Shown here in pieces: positions 55,085-63,411 of a stretch of DNA of 64,000 nucleotides. Position 1 is the first letter of the stretch. Every line of letters begins with the position of its first letter. The notes beneath the pieces were generated by a model, which saw only the letters and a program-made list of their open reading frames with translations, had not been told where the DNA came from and made no database searches. The DNA is from JACRCT01 sp049841135. Its GTDB lineage: Bacteria; Myxococcota; Myxococcia; Myxococcales; UBA5297. The position numbers were made by a program, and so were the translations under genes. The DNA lies in NCBI GenBank assembly GCA_049841135.1, contig JASGHK010000004.1, forward strand, positions 124,001-188,000. The letters are read 5' to 3'.

Positions 55085-56077
55085 ATGAACACCAAGATCC
55101 GGTCAGGCAAACGGGCCCTCGCAGTCCTCACCAGCGGCGGCGACGCGCCGGGCATGAACGCCGCGGTCCGTGCCGTCGTCCGCGCGGGCATCGAGTTCGG
55201 CATGGACGTCTGGGGCATCGAGCGCGGCTACGCCGGCATGCTCGAAGGCCAGTTCGTCAAGATGGACCAGGGCTCGGTGGGCAACATCATCCAGCGCGGC
55301 GGCACCGTGCTGCGCACCGCCCGCAGCGAGGAGTTCATGAGCAAGGCGGGCCGGGCCAAGGGCGCGCGCGAGCTCTCCCATCGGGACATCGACACCCTGG
55401 TCGCCATCGGCGGCGACGGCACCTTCCGCGGGGCCGCCCTGCTCGCCGACGAGCACGGGATCAAGGTCATCGGCGTCCCCGGGACGATCGACAACGACGT
55501 CTCCTACACCGACGCGACCATCGGCTACGACACCGCGGTCAACACCGCCATCGACGCCATCGACCGCATCCGCGACACCGCCGCCGCCCACGACCGCTTC
55601 TTCGTCATCGAGGTCATGGGGCGGGCCAGCGGCCACATCGCCATCGACGTGGGCATCGCCTGCGGCGCCGAGGCGATCGTCATCCCCGAGTACAAGAAGG
55701 ACATCTCCGAGATCGCCCACAAGCTCGAGCGCGGCAAGGCGCGGGGCAAGACCTCCTCCATCCTCATCGCCGCCGAGGGCAAGAAGGCCGGCGACGTCTA
55801 CGCGCTGGCCGCGCAGCTGGGCAAGCGGCTCGGCGTCGAGATGCGCGTCGCCGTCCTCGGCCACATCCAGCGCGGCGGCAGCCCCACCGCGCGCGACCGG
55901 ATCCTGGCCACGCGCATGGGCGCGGCCGCGGCCAAGGCCGCCTTCGAGGGCCGCAGCGGCGTCATGATCGGCGAGCGCGAGGGCCGCATCGTCGAGGCCC
56001 CGCTGGACGAGGTCACCCGCACCAAGAAGAAGCCCGAGCTCGACCTGTACGAGCTGGCGGACGTCCTGTCCCGCTGA
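55085..56077 (+). CDS. pfkA: ATP-dependent 6-phosphofructokinase
   Basis: 330 residues. 'LTSGGDAPGMNAAVRAVV' near the N-terminus, 'AIGGDGTFRGA' (~105-115), 'GVPGTIDNDV' with catalytic Asp, and 'EVMGRASGHIA'. The Gly in GGDG and in PGTIDND (not PKTIDND) marks ATP rather than pyrophosphate dependence. It catalyses the committed step of glycolysis. ATG 55085 is ten bases after GAAGGAG. The next gene begins 36 bases downstream on the same strand. Confidence 0.96.
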   Translation: MNTKIRSGKRALAVLTSGGDAPGMNAAVRAVVRAGIEFGMDVWGIERGYAGMLEGQFVKMDQGSVGNIIQRGGTVLRTARSEEFMSKAGRAKGARELSHRDIDTLVAIGGDGTFRGAALLADEHGIKVIGVPGTIDNDVSYTDATIGYDTAVNTAIDAIDRIRDTAAAHDRFFVIEVMGRASGHIAIDVGIACGAEAIVIPEYKKDISEIAHKLERGKARGKTSSILIAAEGKKAGDVYALAAQLGKRLGVEMRVAVLGHIQRGGSPTARDRILATRMGAAAAKAAFEGRSGVMIGEREGRIVEAPLDEVTRTKKKPELDLYELADVLSR

Positions 56078-56113
56078 CCGCTCATCCCCCAAGCTGAGAG
56101 CCCCGGAGGGCCC

Positions 56114-56905
56114 ATGCGCGCAGGGTTCGTCCAGTTCGCACCGGTGTGGGGCGAGAAGGACGAGAACCTCGCGGCCATCGAGGAGCTCCTCGCGGGAGTG
56201 CAGGCCGACCTCGTCGTGCTGCCGGAGCTGTGCACGACCGGCTACCAGCTCACCCGCGAGGAGGCGCTCTTCCTGGCAGAGCCGTTCCCGGGCGGCGCCA
56301 CCTGCGACGCCCTCGTCCGCCTCGCCCGCACCCTGGGCGCCTACCTCGTCGCGGGCGTCGCCGAGAAGGACGGGGGCTGCGTCTTCAACGCCAGCGTCCT
56401 CGTCGGCCCCGAGGGGCACCTCGCCACCTACCGCAAGGCGCACCTGTTCGCCCACGAGAAGGCCGCCTTCGACCGCGCCGACACGCCCTTCACCGTCCAC
56501 GAGGTCCGCGGCGTCCGCGTGGGCATGATGATCTGCTTCGACTGGGCCTTCCCCGAGGCGGCCCGCTCGCTGGCCCTGGCCGGCGCCGACCTCATCGCCC
56601 ACCCCTCGAACCTGGTCCTGCCGTTCTGCCAGCGCGCGATGCCCGTCCGCTGCCTGGAGAACGGCGTCTTCGCCGTCACCGCCAACCGCGTCGGCACCGA
56701 GGAGCGGCTCGAGGGTCGGCCCGCGCTCACCTTCACCGGAGGCAGCCTCGTCGCCGGACCTCGCGGAGAGGTGCTGGCCCAGGCCGGGACCACCGAGCCG
56801 GCCACCGGCTTCGTCGAGGTCGACCCCGCCGAAGCGCGCGACAAGGCCCTCACTCCGCAGAACGATCTGCTGGGCGATCGCCGCGCAGACCTGTATCGGC
56901 GTTAG
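56114..56905 (+). CDS. Carbon-nitrogen hydrolase (nitrilase superfamily)
   Basis: 263 residues. The catalytic triad is visible: Glu in 'LVVLPELCTTGY', Lys in 'TYRKAHLF', Cys in 'GMMICFDWAFPEAARSLALAGADLI'. The family hydrolyses nitriles or amides, or acts on deaminated glutathione. 'CFDWAFPE' and the absence of extra domains resemble plain Nit-type amidases. Follows pfkA by 36 bases; a functional link is not evident. Confidence 0.93.
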   Translation: MRAGFVQFAPVWGEKDENLAAIEELLAGVQADLVVLPELCTTGYQLTREEALFLAEPFPGGATCDALVRLARTLGAYLVAGVAEKDGGCVFNASVLVGPEGHLATYRKAHLFAHEKAAFDRADTPFTVHEVRGVRVGMMICFDWAFPEAARSLALAGADLIAHPSNLVLPFCQRAMPVRCLENGVFAVTANRVGTEERLEGRPALTFTGGSLVAGPRGEVLAQAGTTEPATGFVEVDPAEARDKALTPQNDLLGDRRADLYRR

Positions 56906-56979
56906 CCCGGATTCCTGCTACACTTTTCGTCCCTTTTTGCCTGTCCGGCCGGCACCACAAGTCTGCGACGGAGCGCCCC

Positions 56980-59697
56980 ATGCTTCGCACTCTCTGCTCT
57001 ACCCTTCTCCTCCTCTGCGCTGCCTGCGTCCTCTCCGGCTGCCCCGGCGACAAGATCAAGCCCGCCGGGAAGGACGCCGGCACCAGCGCCAAGCGCGAGA
57101 CCTGCAACAACGGCAAGGACGACGACGGGGACAAGAAGGTCGACTGCTCCGACCCCGACTGCTCGCGGGACCCCATCTGCACCGGCGCGCTCGAGGTCTG
57201 CGACAACGGCGTCGACGACGACGCCAACGGCCAGACCGACTGCACGGACGAAGTCTGCGTCGACGACCCCAGCTGCGTGGCCGTCGAGATTTGCGACAAC
57301 TCGGTCGACGACGACGCCAACGGCCAGACCGACTGCAAGGACGCCGCCTGCGGCTCCGACCCGTCGTGCGCCAGCACCAAGCAGGAGCTGCTCTGCGGCG
57401 ACCACGTCGACAACGACTACGACGGCCTCATCGACTGCGGCGACAACGACTGCTTCGGCACCCCGGACTGCGTCGGCAAGCGCGAGACCAACTGCAACGA
57501 CGGCCAGGACAACGACAACGACCAGCTCATCGACTGCGTCGACACCGACTGCAACACCGACCCGGCCTGCGGCGGCGCCGGCGAGACGGTCTGCGACGAC
57601 GGCATCGACAACGACCTGGACACCAAGTCCGACTGCGACGACCCGGACTGCCTGACCAACCCCCTCTGCCGCCCGGCCGAGCTCTGCCACAACAGCGCCG
57701 ACGACGACGGCAACGGCAAGACCGACTGCGACGACGACACCTGCCAGACCGACCCGGGCTGCCTGGTCGCCAGCGAGGACTGCAGCAACGGCAAGGACGA
57801 CGACGGCGACCAGAAGGTGGACTGCTTCGACCCCGACTGCGCCACCGCTCAGGCCTGCCAGGCGACCCGGGAGACCAACTGCACCAACACCCTCGACGAC
57901 GACGGGGACCACCTCACCGACTGCCAGGACCCCGACTGCGCCACCGCCTCCGCCTGCACCCCCGAGACCCTCTGCACCAACGGCATCGATGACGAGGGCG
58001 ACGGCCTGACCGACTGCGGCGACGTCGACTGCTCCGGCCAGTCCTGCGGCACCGGCTGCGTCTGCCAGAACCAGGTGAAGAAGGAGACGCTCTGCGGCGA
58101 CCACGTCGACAACGACAGCAAGGACGGAGCCGACTGCGCCGACCCGGACTGCGCCGGCCAGAGCTGCGGCGCCGGCTGCACCTGCTCCAACTCGCTCGCC
58201 ACCGAGACCGACTGCGGTGACACCCGGGACAACGACTTCGACGGCAAGGCCGACTGCGCCGACCCCGATTGCGCGGCGGCCTCGGGCTGCGGCGCCGAGG
58301 TGGCCTGCTTCGACAGCGCGGACAACGACGGCGACGGCAAGACCGACTGCGCCGACCCCGACTGCGACCTGAAGGCCTGCCCCGCTCCGGCCACGTTCTG
58401 CGTCTGCTCCGGCGGCAAGAAGACCGAGAAGAGCTGCACCGACACCCTGGACAACGACGGCGACGGCACCAAGGACTGCGCCGACCCCGACTGCGCCGCC
58501 GACGTCGCCTGCGGCACGCCTTCCACCGAGGCCAACTGCTCCAACGCCACCGACGACGACAAGGACGGCACGACCGACTGCGCCGACTCCGACTGCAACG
58601 GCAAGGACTGCGGCACGAGCTGCCGGTGCAGCGGCGGGGCGAAGACCGAGACCGGCTGCAGCGACACGCTCGACAACGACGGCGACGGGCTCAAGGACTG
58701 CGCCGACTCCGACTGCGCCACCGCCTCCAACTGCGTGGCGCCGACCACCGAGACCTCCTGCACCAACGCCGTCGACGACGACCAGGACGGGACGACCGAC
58801 TGCGCGGACTCCGACTGCAACAACCAGTCCTGCGGCACCGGCTGCACCTGCACCGGGTCGGTGAAGAAAGAGATCAATTGCTCGGACGCCTTGGACAACG
58901 ACGGCGACGGCCAGACCAACTGCGCCGACACCGACTGCGCCTCGGCCTCCAACTGCGTCAGCGCCGGGCTGGCCGACGGCGCCGCCTGCACCCTCGACAG
59001 CGAGTGCAAGGGCGGCAAGTGCCTGGTCGAGTCCACCTCCGGCGTCCCCGGGGGCTCGTGCTCGTCGCCCTGCGCCACTCCCGGCGCCACCTGCACCAGC
59101 GGCGGCGTCTGCATCGGCAACGGCACCACCAACTACTGCCGCCAGAAGTGCACCTGCCCCAGCGGCGGCTGCCTCACCTCCAACGGCGGCTGCCGCACGG
59201 GTCAGGCGTGCATGCAGGGCCACGTCAACTACTCCAACGCCTCGAGCACCCTGGCCTTCTTCTGCGTCGCCCAGTGCGAGGACAACAGCCAGTGCACCGG
59301 CACCGGCTCCTGCAACGTCTACACGGGCTTCTGCGAGAGCACCGGCTACGGCTATGAAACCGGCCACTCCTGCACCGCCGACAGCCAGTGCGAGTCGGGC
59401 TGGTGCCTGGCCAGCGCCACCTACGGCTTCCCCTCCGGCTACTGCGTCGCCATGTGCAACGCCTTCACCAAGAAGTGCGCCGAGGGCTATTCCTTCCTTG
59501 CGGGCTACTGCTCCACCTCGGGCATCTCCGACGGGCTGGGCGTCTGCTACGACGCCTGCACCAAGGACTCCGAGTGCTTCCGCCTTGGCTACAGCTGCTA
59601 CGGCGGCATGTGCTTCCCCGACTGCGGCATCACCGGCGAGGCCTGCTCCTCCAACGGCTACTGCTGCAACAACACCTGCAGCACGACCTGCCAGTAG
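56980..59697 (+). CDS. 18-repeat Cys/Asp metal-binding-type lipoprotein
   Basis: 905 residues; signal peptide ends LSGC (lipobox). Eighteen ~33-residue repeats of the pattern C-x-N/D-x-x-D-N/D-D-x-D-G-x-x-D-C-x-D-x-D-C follow (e.g. 'CNDGQDNDNDQLIDC', 'CSDALDNDGDGQTNC'), resembling Put_metal-bind/MopE-type and thrombospondin-type-3 Asp loops; repeats 10-18 have extra GTGC-CxC inserts. A C-terminal Cys-rich region ('CTLDSECKGGKCLVES...') ends at Cys-Gln. Probably a calcium- or copper-binding surface protein. ATG 56980 has GGAG upstream. Confidence 0.9.
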   Translation: MLRTLCSTLLLLCAACVLSGCPGDKIKPAGKDAGTSAKRETCNNGKDDDGDKKVDCSDPDCSRDPICTGALEVCDNGVDDDANGQTDCTDEVCVDDPSCVAVEICDNSVDDDANGQTDCKDAACGSDPSCASTKQELLCGDHVDNDYDGLIDCGDNDCFGTPDCVGKRETNCNDGQDNDNDQLIDCVDTDCNTDPACGGAGETVCDDGIDNDLDTKSDCDDPDCLTNPLCRPAELCHNSADDDGNGKTDCDDDTCQTDPGCLVASEDCSNGKDDDGDQKVDCFDPDCATAQACQATRETNCTNTLDDDGDHLTDCQDPDCATASACTPETLCTNGIDDEGDGLTDCGDVDCSGQSCGTGCVCQNQVKKETLCGDHVDNDSKDGADCADPDCAGQSCGAGCTCSNSLATETDCGDTRDNDFDGKADCADPDCAAASGCGAEVACFDSADNDGDGKTDCADPDCDLKACPAPATFCVCSGGKKTEKSCTDTLDNDGDGTKDCADPDCAADVACGTPSTEANCSNATDDDKDGTTDCADSDCNGKDCGTSCRCSGGAKTETGCSDTLDNDGDGLKDCADSDCATASNCVAPTTETSCTNAVDDDQDGTTDCADSDCNNQSCGTGCTCTGSVKKEINCSDALDNDGDGQTNCADTDCASASNCVSAGLADGAACTLDSECKGGKCLVESTSGVPGGSCSSPCATPGATCTSGGVCIGNGTTNYCRQKCTCPSGGCLTSNGGCRTGQACMQGHVNYSNASSTLAFFCVAQCEDNSQCTGTGSCNVYTGFCESTGYGYETGHSCTADSQCESGWCLASATYGFPSGYCVAMCNAFTKKCAEGYSFLAGYCSTSGISDGLGVCYDACTKDSECFRLGYSCYGGMCFPDCGITGEACSSNGYCCNNTCSTTCQ

Positions 59698-59702
59698 CCC
59701 CC

Positions 59703-59747
59703 ACGAGCCCGCCCATTCGGGTGAAACAGCCTTGCGGGCGGGCTCGT
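59703..59747 (+). terminator. Long hairpin after the 18-repeat protein gene
   Basis: ACGAGCCCGCCC pairs perfectly with GGGCGGGCTCGT across a 21-base loop, six bases beyond the stop at 59697. No T-tract, but stem and position support a terminator. The remaining 59748-59898 shows nothing else. Confidence 0.7.
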
Positions 59748-59898
59748 CAGCTCATTAGCTTTGCCTCACGCCTCGGCGGCCCGCCGGCCCCCGAGCACCG
59801 AAGAACACTCACTCCTGGGAGCGACTTCGCTTCGGCGCTGCTCTTCCTTTCCGAACCGCAGCCTCTCTCTCTTTCAGCCACCGACGGAGGCCTCACCC

Positions 59899-60381
59899 AT
59901 GGGTCAGAACGATATCCGCGCCGCGCTCGAGTCCATCCCCCTGCCCGTGACCGTGGTGACCGTCGGCCGCGGGGGCGTCGAGAACGGCCTGACGGTCTCC
60001 TGGATCAGCCGGGCCTCGTTCGAGCCGCCCATGGTCGCCTTCTCCGTCGACAAGCGGCACTACAGCGAGGAGCTGCTTCGCAGCACCAAGACCTTCGTGG
60101 TCAACGTGCTGGGCGAGGACCAGAAGGCGCTCGCGGGCCGCTTCGCCAAGCAGTCGATGGCGGGCGAGGACAAGTTCGCGGGCCTGGCCACGAGCGAGGC
60201 GCCGAGCGGCGGCAAGGTCCTCGACGAGGCGCTCTGCTGGCTGGACTGCGAGGTGGAGGCCATCCACGAGGCGGGCGACCACCTGCTCGTCCTGGGCAAG
60301 GTCGTCGACGCCGCGGTGAAGAAGGAGGCCCCCGCGCTGTCGACCGCCTCCGGCATCCACTACCGCAAGTCCAAGCCGTAG
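59899..60381 (+). CDS. Flavin reductase-like FMN-binding protein
   Basis: 160 residues with the split-barrel flavin reductase fold: 'LPVTVVTVGRGGVENGLTVSWISRASFEPPMVAFSVDKRHYS', 'FVVNVLGEDQKALAGRFA' and 'CWLDCEVEAIHEAGDHLLVLGKV'. The family reduces FMN/FAD with NAD(P)H or binds FMN as a partner of a monooxygenase. It is followed after 48 bases by an FprA-type ferredoxin reductase, so it may use electrons from it. ATG 59899 has GGAGG eight bases upstream. Confidence 0.92.
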   Translation: MGQNDIRAALESIPLPVTVVTVGRGGVENGLTVSWISRASFEPPMVAFSVDKRHYSEELLRSTKTFVVNVLGEDQKALAGRFAKQSMAGEDKFAGLATSEAPSGGKVLDEALCWLDCEVEAIHEAGDHLLVLGKVVDAAVKKEAPALSTASGIHYRKSKP

Positions 60382-60429
60382 CGCCGCGCATCCAAAGGCC
60401 GGGGCAAATGGCGACGGCCAGGAGGCGCG

Positions 60430-61833
60430 GTGCTCAAGGTTGCAATCATCGGTGCGGGGCCGGCGGGGTTCTTCGCCGCCGCGGAGTTGCTCAGGGTCAA
60501 GGGAACGACCGTCGACCTGTTCGACCGGCTGCCCACTCCGTTCGGCCTGGTGCGACACGGCGTCGCGCCCGACCATCCCGACATCAAGTCGGTCATCGAC
60601 CGCTATGACGAGTCGGCGCTCGCCGCCGGCCCGCGCTTCCGCCTGCTGGGCAACGTGGAGATTGGCAAGGACGTCTCCCTGGCCGAGCTCCAGCGCCGCT
60701 ACCACGCCGTCCTGTTGTCGTACGGGGCCTCGAAGAGCCGCAGCCTGGGCATCCCGGGCGAGGGCCTGCCGGGCGTCTACCCGGCCTCCGACTTCGTCGG
60801 CTGGTACAACGGCCACCCCGATCAGGCCGCGAGCCGGTTCGACCTCTCAGCCGAACGCGCCGTCGTCGTCGGCGTGGGAAACGTGGCGCTCGACGTCGCG
60901 CGAATCCTGCTCAAGCCGCTCGCCGAGCTCGAGCGCACCGACATGAGCAGCCTGGCGCTCGACGCGCTCGCCCGGCGCCAGGTCCGCGAGGTGACCTTGC
61001 TCGGCCGCCAGGGCTGCGCGCAGGCGGCCTTCACGCCCCCCGAGCCTCTGCAGTCGGCGGAGATCGACGGGACCGACTTCGTCATCACCCCCGACGATCG
61101 GGTGCTGGACTCCGAGACTGCTTCGCGCCTCGCCCGCGGAACCCTCGACAACCCGACCGAGCGCAAGCTGGACGCCATCGCCAAGGCGCGCGAAGCGGCC
61201 CGCGCCGGGCGCAAGGTGGCCCAGCTGCGCTTCTGGACCTCTCCGGTCGCCATCCTCGGCACCTCGCGCGTGGAGGGCGTCCGTGTCGCGCGCAACGCGC
61301 TTCTCCCGGGGCCGGACGGCGTGCCGCGGCTGACCCCGACCGGGCAGACCGAGGACATCCCTTGCGGGGCGGTCTTCACCTCCATCGGGTACGGCGTCCA
61401 GCCCTTCCCCGGCGTGCCCTTCGACGCCGCGCGGGGCTGCGTCAGCCACCGGCGCGGTCAGGTGACCGACGAGTCGGGCCAGCCGGTGCCCGGCCTGTTC
61501 GTGGCCGGCTGGGCCAAGCGCGGCCCGCGCGGGGTCATCGGCTCCAACAAGCCGGACGCCCAGGAGACGGTGCGCACGCTCATCGACGCCGCCCGGGCGA
61601 AGTCCCTGCCGGAGCCGCAATTGCTCGGGGAGGACATCGTGGCCGCGCTCTCGCGCTCCGGCGTGCGCTGCGTCTCCTTCCCCGACTGGAAGCTGCTCGA
61701 CGGCTTCGAAGTGGAAGCCGGGCGGAGCGAGGGCCGGCCACGGCGCAAGTTCACCGACGCGGGAGCGATGCTCGAGGCGCTGGCGCAGGCCCGGCCCGAG
61801 GTTGCGCCCGAAGGCACCGGCACCGACGGCTGA
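60430..61833 (+). CDS. FprA-type ferredoxin/adrenodoxin NADP+ reductase
   Basis: 467 residues from GTG 60430. FAD motif 'AIIGAGPAGFFAAAELL', family signature 'TPFGLVRHGVAPDHPDIKSV', and NADP motif 'VVVGVGNVALDVARILL', then 'SIGYGVQPFPGVPFDAARG' and 'GWAKRGPRGVIGSNKPDA'. This is the NADPH:adrenodoxin-reductase type (FprA in actinobacteria), moving electrons between NADPH and a ferredoxin. It lies just downstream of the flavin reductase, suggesting an electron-transfer pair. Confidence 0.93.
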   Translation: MLKVAIIGAGPAGFFAAAELLRVKGTTVDLFDRLPTPFGLVRHGVAPDHPDIKSVIDRYDESALAAGPRFRLLGNVEIGKDVSLAELQRRYHAVLLSYGASKSRSLGIPGEGLPGVYPASDFVGWYNGHPDQAASRFDLSAERAVVVGVGNVALDVARILLKPLAELERTDMSSLALDALARRQVREVTLLGRQGCAQAAFTPPEPLQSAEIDGTDFVITPDDRVLDSETASRLARGTLDNPTERKLDAIAKAREAARAGRKVAQLRFWTSPVAILGTSRVEGVRVARNALLPGPDGVPRLTPTGQTEDIPCGAVFTSIGYGVQPFPGVPFDAARGCVSHRRGQVTDESGQPVPGLFVAGWAKRGPRGVIGSNKPDAQETVRTLIDAARAKSLPEPQLLGEDIVAALSRSGVRCVSFPDWKLLDGFEVEAGRSEGRPRRKFTDAGAMLEALAQARPEVAPEGTGTDG

Positions 61834-62125
61834 ACCTCCCATCGAGACCGATCACGGAAGGCGTGCTTTGTGCCCCGAGTCGGCACAAGGACGATACCGA
61901 TCACCTGCGACTGCTTCGCATCCTTGCAGGCCTCTCGGATCGCGGGCCTCGTGCCTAATGCGAGGGCAGCTCGCTGACGCAAAGGAAGAACCCGCACCTT
62001 CAGTGATCGGAGTTGGGCTTCGGCGTTGGAAGCCTGGCGCTGGCGAACTTCCTCCTTCCCTCCCTGCCCCGTTCGCGCGCATCCTCCGCCGGACCTGACC
62101 GACGCCGACCGACGAGGGCTCTTCC
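61834..62125. other. Intergenic spacer with one dyad
   Basis: 292 bases between FprA-type reductase and MbfA-like genes. Only a TTGTGCC/GGCACAA dyad at 61868-61888 stands out, a possible terminator for the upstream gene. No gene, no Fur-box-like sequence and no promoter consensus recognised. Confidence 0.55.
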
Positions 62126-63247
62126 TTGGACCAGCGCACCGACCTCTGGCTGCAGAACCTGCGCGACGAGCGCGACGGAGCCGCCCTCTACGAGGGCCTG
62201 GCGACGCTGGAGAAGAACCCGAAGCGGGCCCAGAGCTTCCGCGAGCTGGCCCTCTCCGAGCGCCGCCACGCCGAGCTGTGGGCGAAGAAGCTCGGCGAGG
62301 CGGGGGTGGCGCTCCCACCGGAGCAGCCCAGCCCCCGTGTCCGGCTCACGCTCTGGCTCGCCAAGCGGCTGGGCGTCGCCGCGGTGCTCACCCAGATCGT
62401 CGAGACCGAGACGGTCGACGCCGACAAGTACTCCCGGCAGGGCGCCGACGCCGCGCAGCTCGTCCAGGAGGAACGCGAGCACAGCGTCCTGCTCAACGAG
62501 ATGAAGGGCGAGTCCGCGGGCGCGTCCGAGGGCGCCGCCGGGGCCATCGCCGTGCGCGAGCGCTGGCACAAGGGCGGGCGCGCCGGCTCGCTGCGCGCCG
62601 CCGTCTTCGGCATGAACGACGGGCTGGTCTCGAACCTGTCGCTGGTGCTGGGCGTGGCCGCGGCCGGGGCCAACGACGCCTCACTGGTGGTCACCGGCCT
62701 CGCGGGGCTGCTCGCCGGCGCCTGCTCCATGGCCGCCGGCGAGTACACCTCGGTCGCCAGCCAGCGGGATCTCCTGCAGCGGCAGATCGAGCTCGAGCGC
62801 CGCGAGCTGGCCGAGGCGCCCAAGGAGGAGGCCGCGGAGCTGGCGCTCATCTTCGAGCGCAAGGGCCTCTCCGCCGAGCAGGTCGGGCGCACCACCAGCG
62901 AGCTGCTCAAGAACCCCGAGGCGGCGCTGGACACGCTGGTGCGCGAGGAGCTGGGGCTCGACCCCGCCGACCTGGGCTCGCCGCTGGGCGCGGCCCTCTC
63001 GTCCTTCGCCACCTTCGCCGTCGGGGCGGTGGTGCCCATCCTCCCCTTCCTCTTCGCCAAGGGCTGGCTCGCGGTGGGCCTCGCCTGCGGCTTCGCCGGC
63101 GCCCTGCTCGTGGCGGTCGGCGCCTTCCTGGGCGTGCTCAGCGGCACCGGCGCCGTGAAGTCCGCCGCGCGAATGCTCGGGCTCGCCGCCCTCGCGGCCG
63201 GCGTCACCTTCGGGCTGGGGCGGCTGGTGGGCTCGACGTTGGGATAG
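62126..63247 (+). CDS. MbfA-like ferritin/VIT1 fusion iron transporter
   Basis: 373 residues from TTG 62126. The N-terminal ~140 residues are a rubrerythrin-like ferritin four-helix domain with E-x-x-H type ligands ('LALSERRHAELWAKKL', 'QIVETETVDADKY', 'VQEEREHSVLLNEM'). The C-terminal half is a CCC1/VIT1 transporter ('AAVFGMNDGLVSNLSLVLG', 'LLAGACSMAAGEYTSVASQRDLL', and three late TM helices). This fusion is MbfA, a membrane-bound ferritin that exports iron in alphaproteobacteria. Here it likely protects against iron or peroxide stress. No Fur/Irr box found upstream. Confidence 0.92.
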   Translation: MDQRTDLWLQNLRDERDGAALYEGLATLEKNPKRAQSFRELALSERRHAELWAKKLGEAGVALPPEQPSPRVRLTLWLAKRLGVAAVLTQIVETETVDADKYSRQGADAAQLVQEEREHSVLLNEMKGESAGASEGAAGAIAVRERWHKGGRAGSLRAAVFGMNDGLVSNLSLVLGVAAAGANDASLVVTGLAGLLAGACSMAAGEYTSVASQRDLLQRQIELERRELAEAPKEEAAELALIFERKGLSAEQVGRTTSELLKNPEAALDTLVREELGLDPADLGSPLGAALSSFATFAVGAVVPILPFLFAKGWLAVGLACGFAGALLVAVGAFLGVLSGTGAVKSAARMLGLAALAAGVTFGLGRLVGSTLG

Positions 63248-63351
63248 GGGCTCGACGGCCCCCCTGCCCCCTCCCAAAACTGCGGGAAGGGGTTCGTCCT
63301 TTGCCTTCTTCTCCCTGGTCGAGCTCTTCCGCCGCCCTTCCTGCATACACA

Positions 63352-63387
63352 AAGCCCACCCTGCTCGCACTGGAGCAAGGTGGGCTT
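63352..63387. terminator. Bidirectional terminator hairpin
   Basis: AAGCCCACC pairs with GGTGGGCTT, with an inner TGCTC/GAGCA extension, between the convergent stops at 63247 and 63412. The rest of 63248-63411 shows no gene. Confidence 0.75.
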
Positions 63388-63411
63388 GGCTGGCAACTCT
63401 CGAGCGCTGCG

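Noticed and set aside
55085..56077. Pyrophosphate-dependent phosphofructokinase
   Set aside because: PGTIDND with Gly and GGDG match the ATP-dependent type; the PPi type has Lys in PKTIDND.
56980..59697. Repetitive nucleotide structure that could look like a CRISPR
   Set aside because: Period ~100 bp, in-frame Cys/Asp protein repeats within one ORF, no constant direct repeat with variable spacers.
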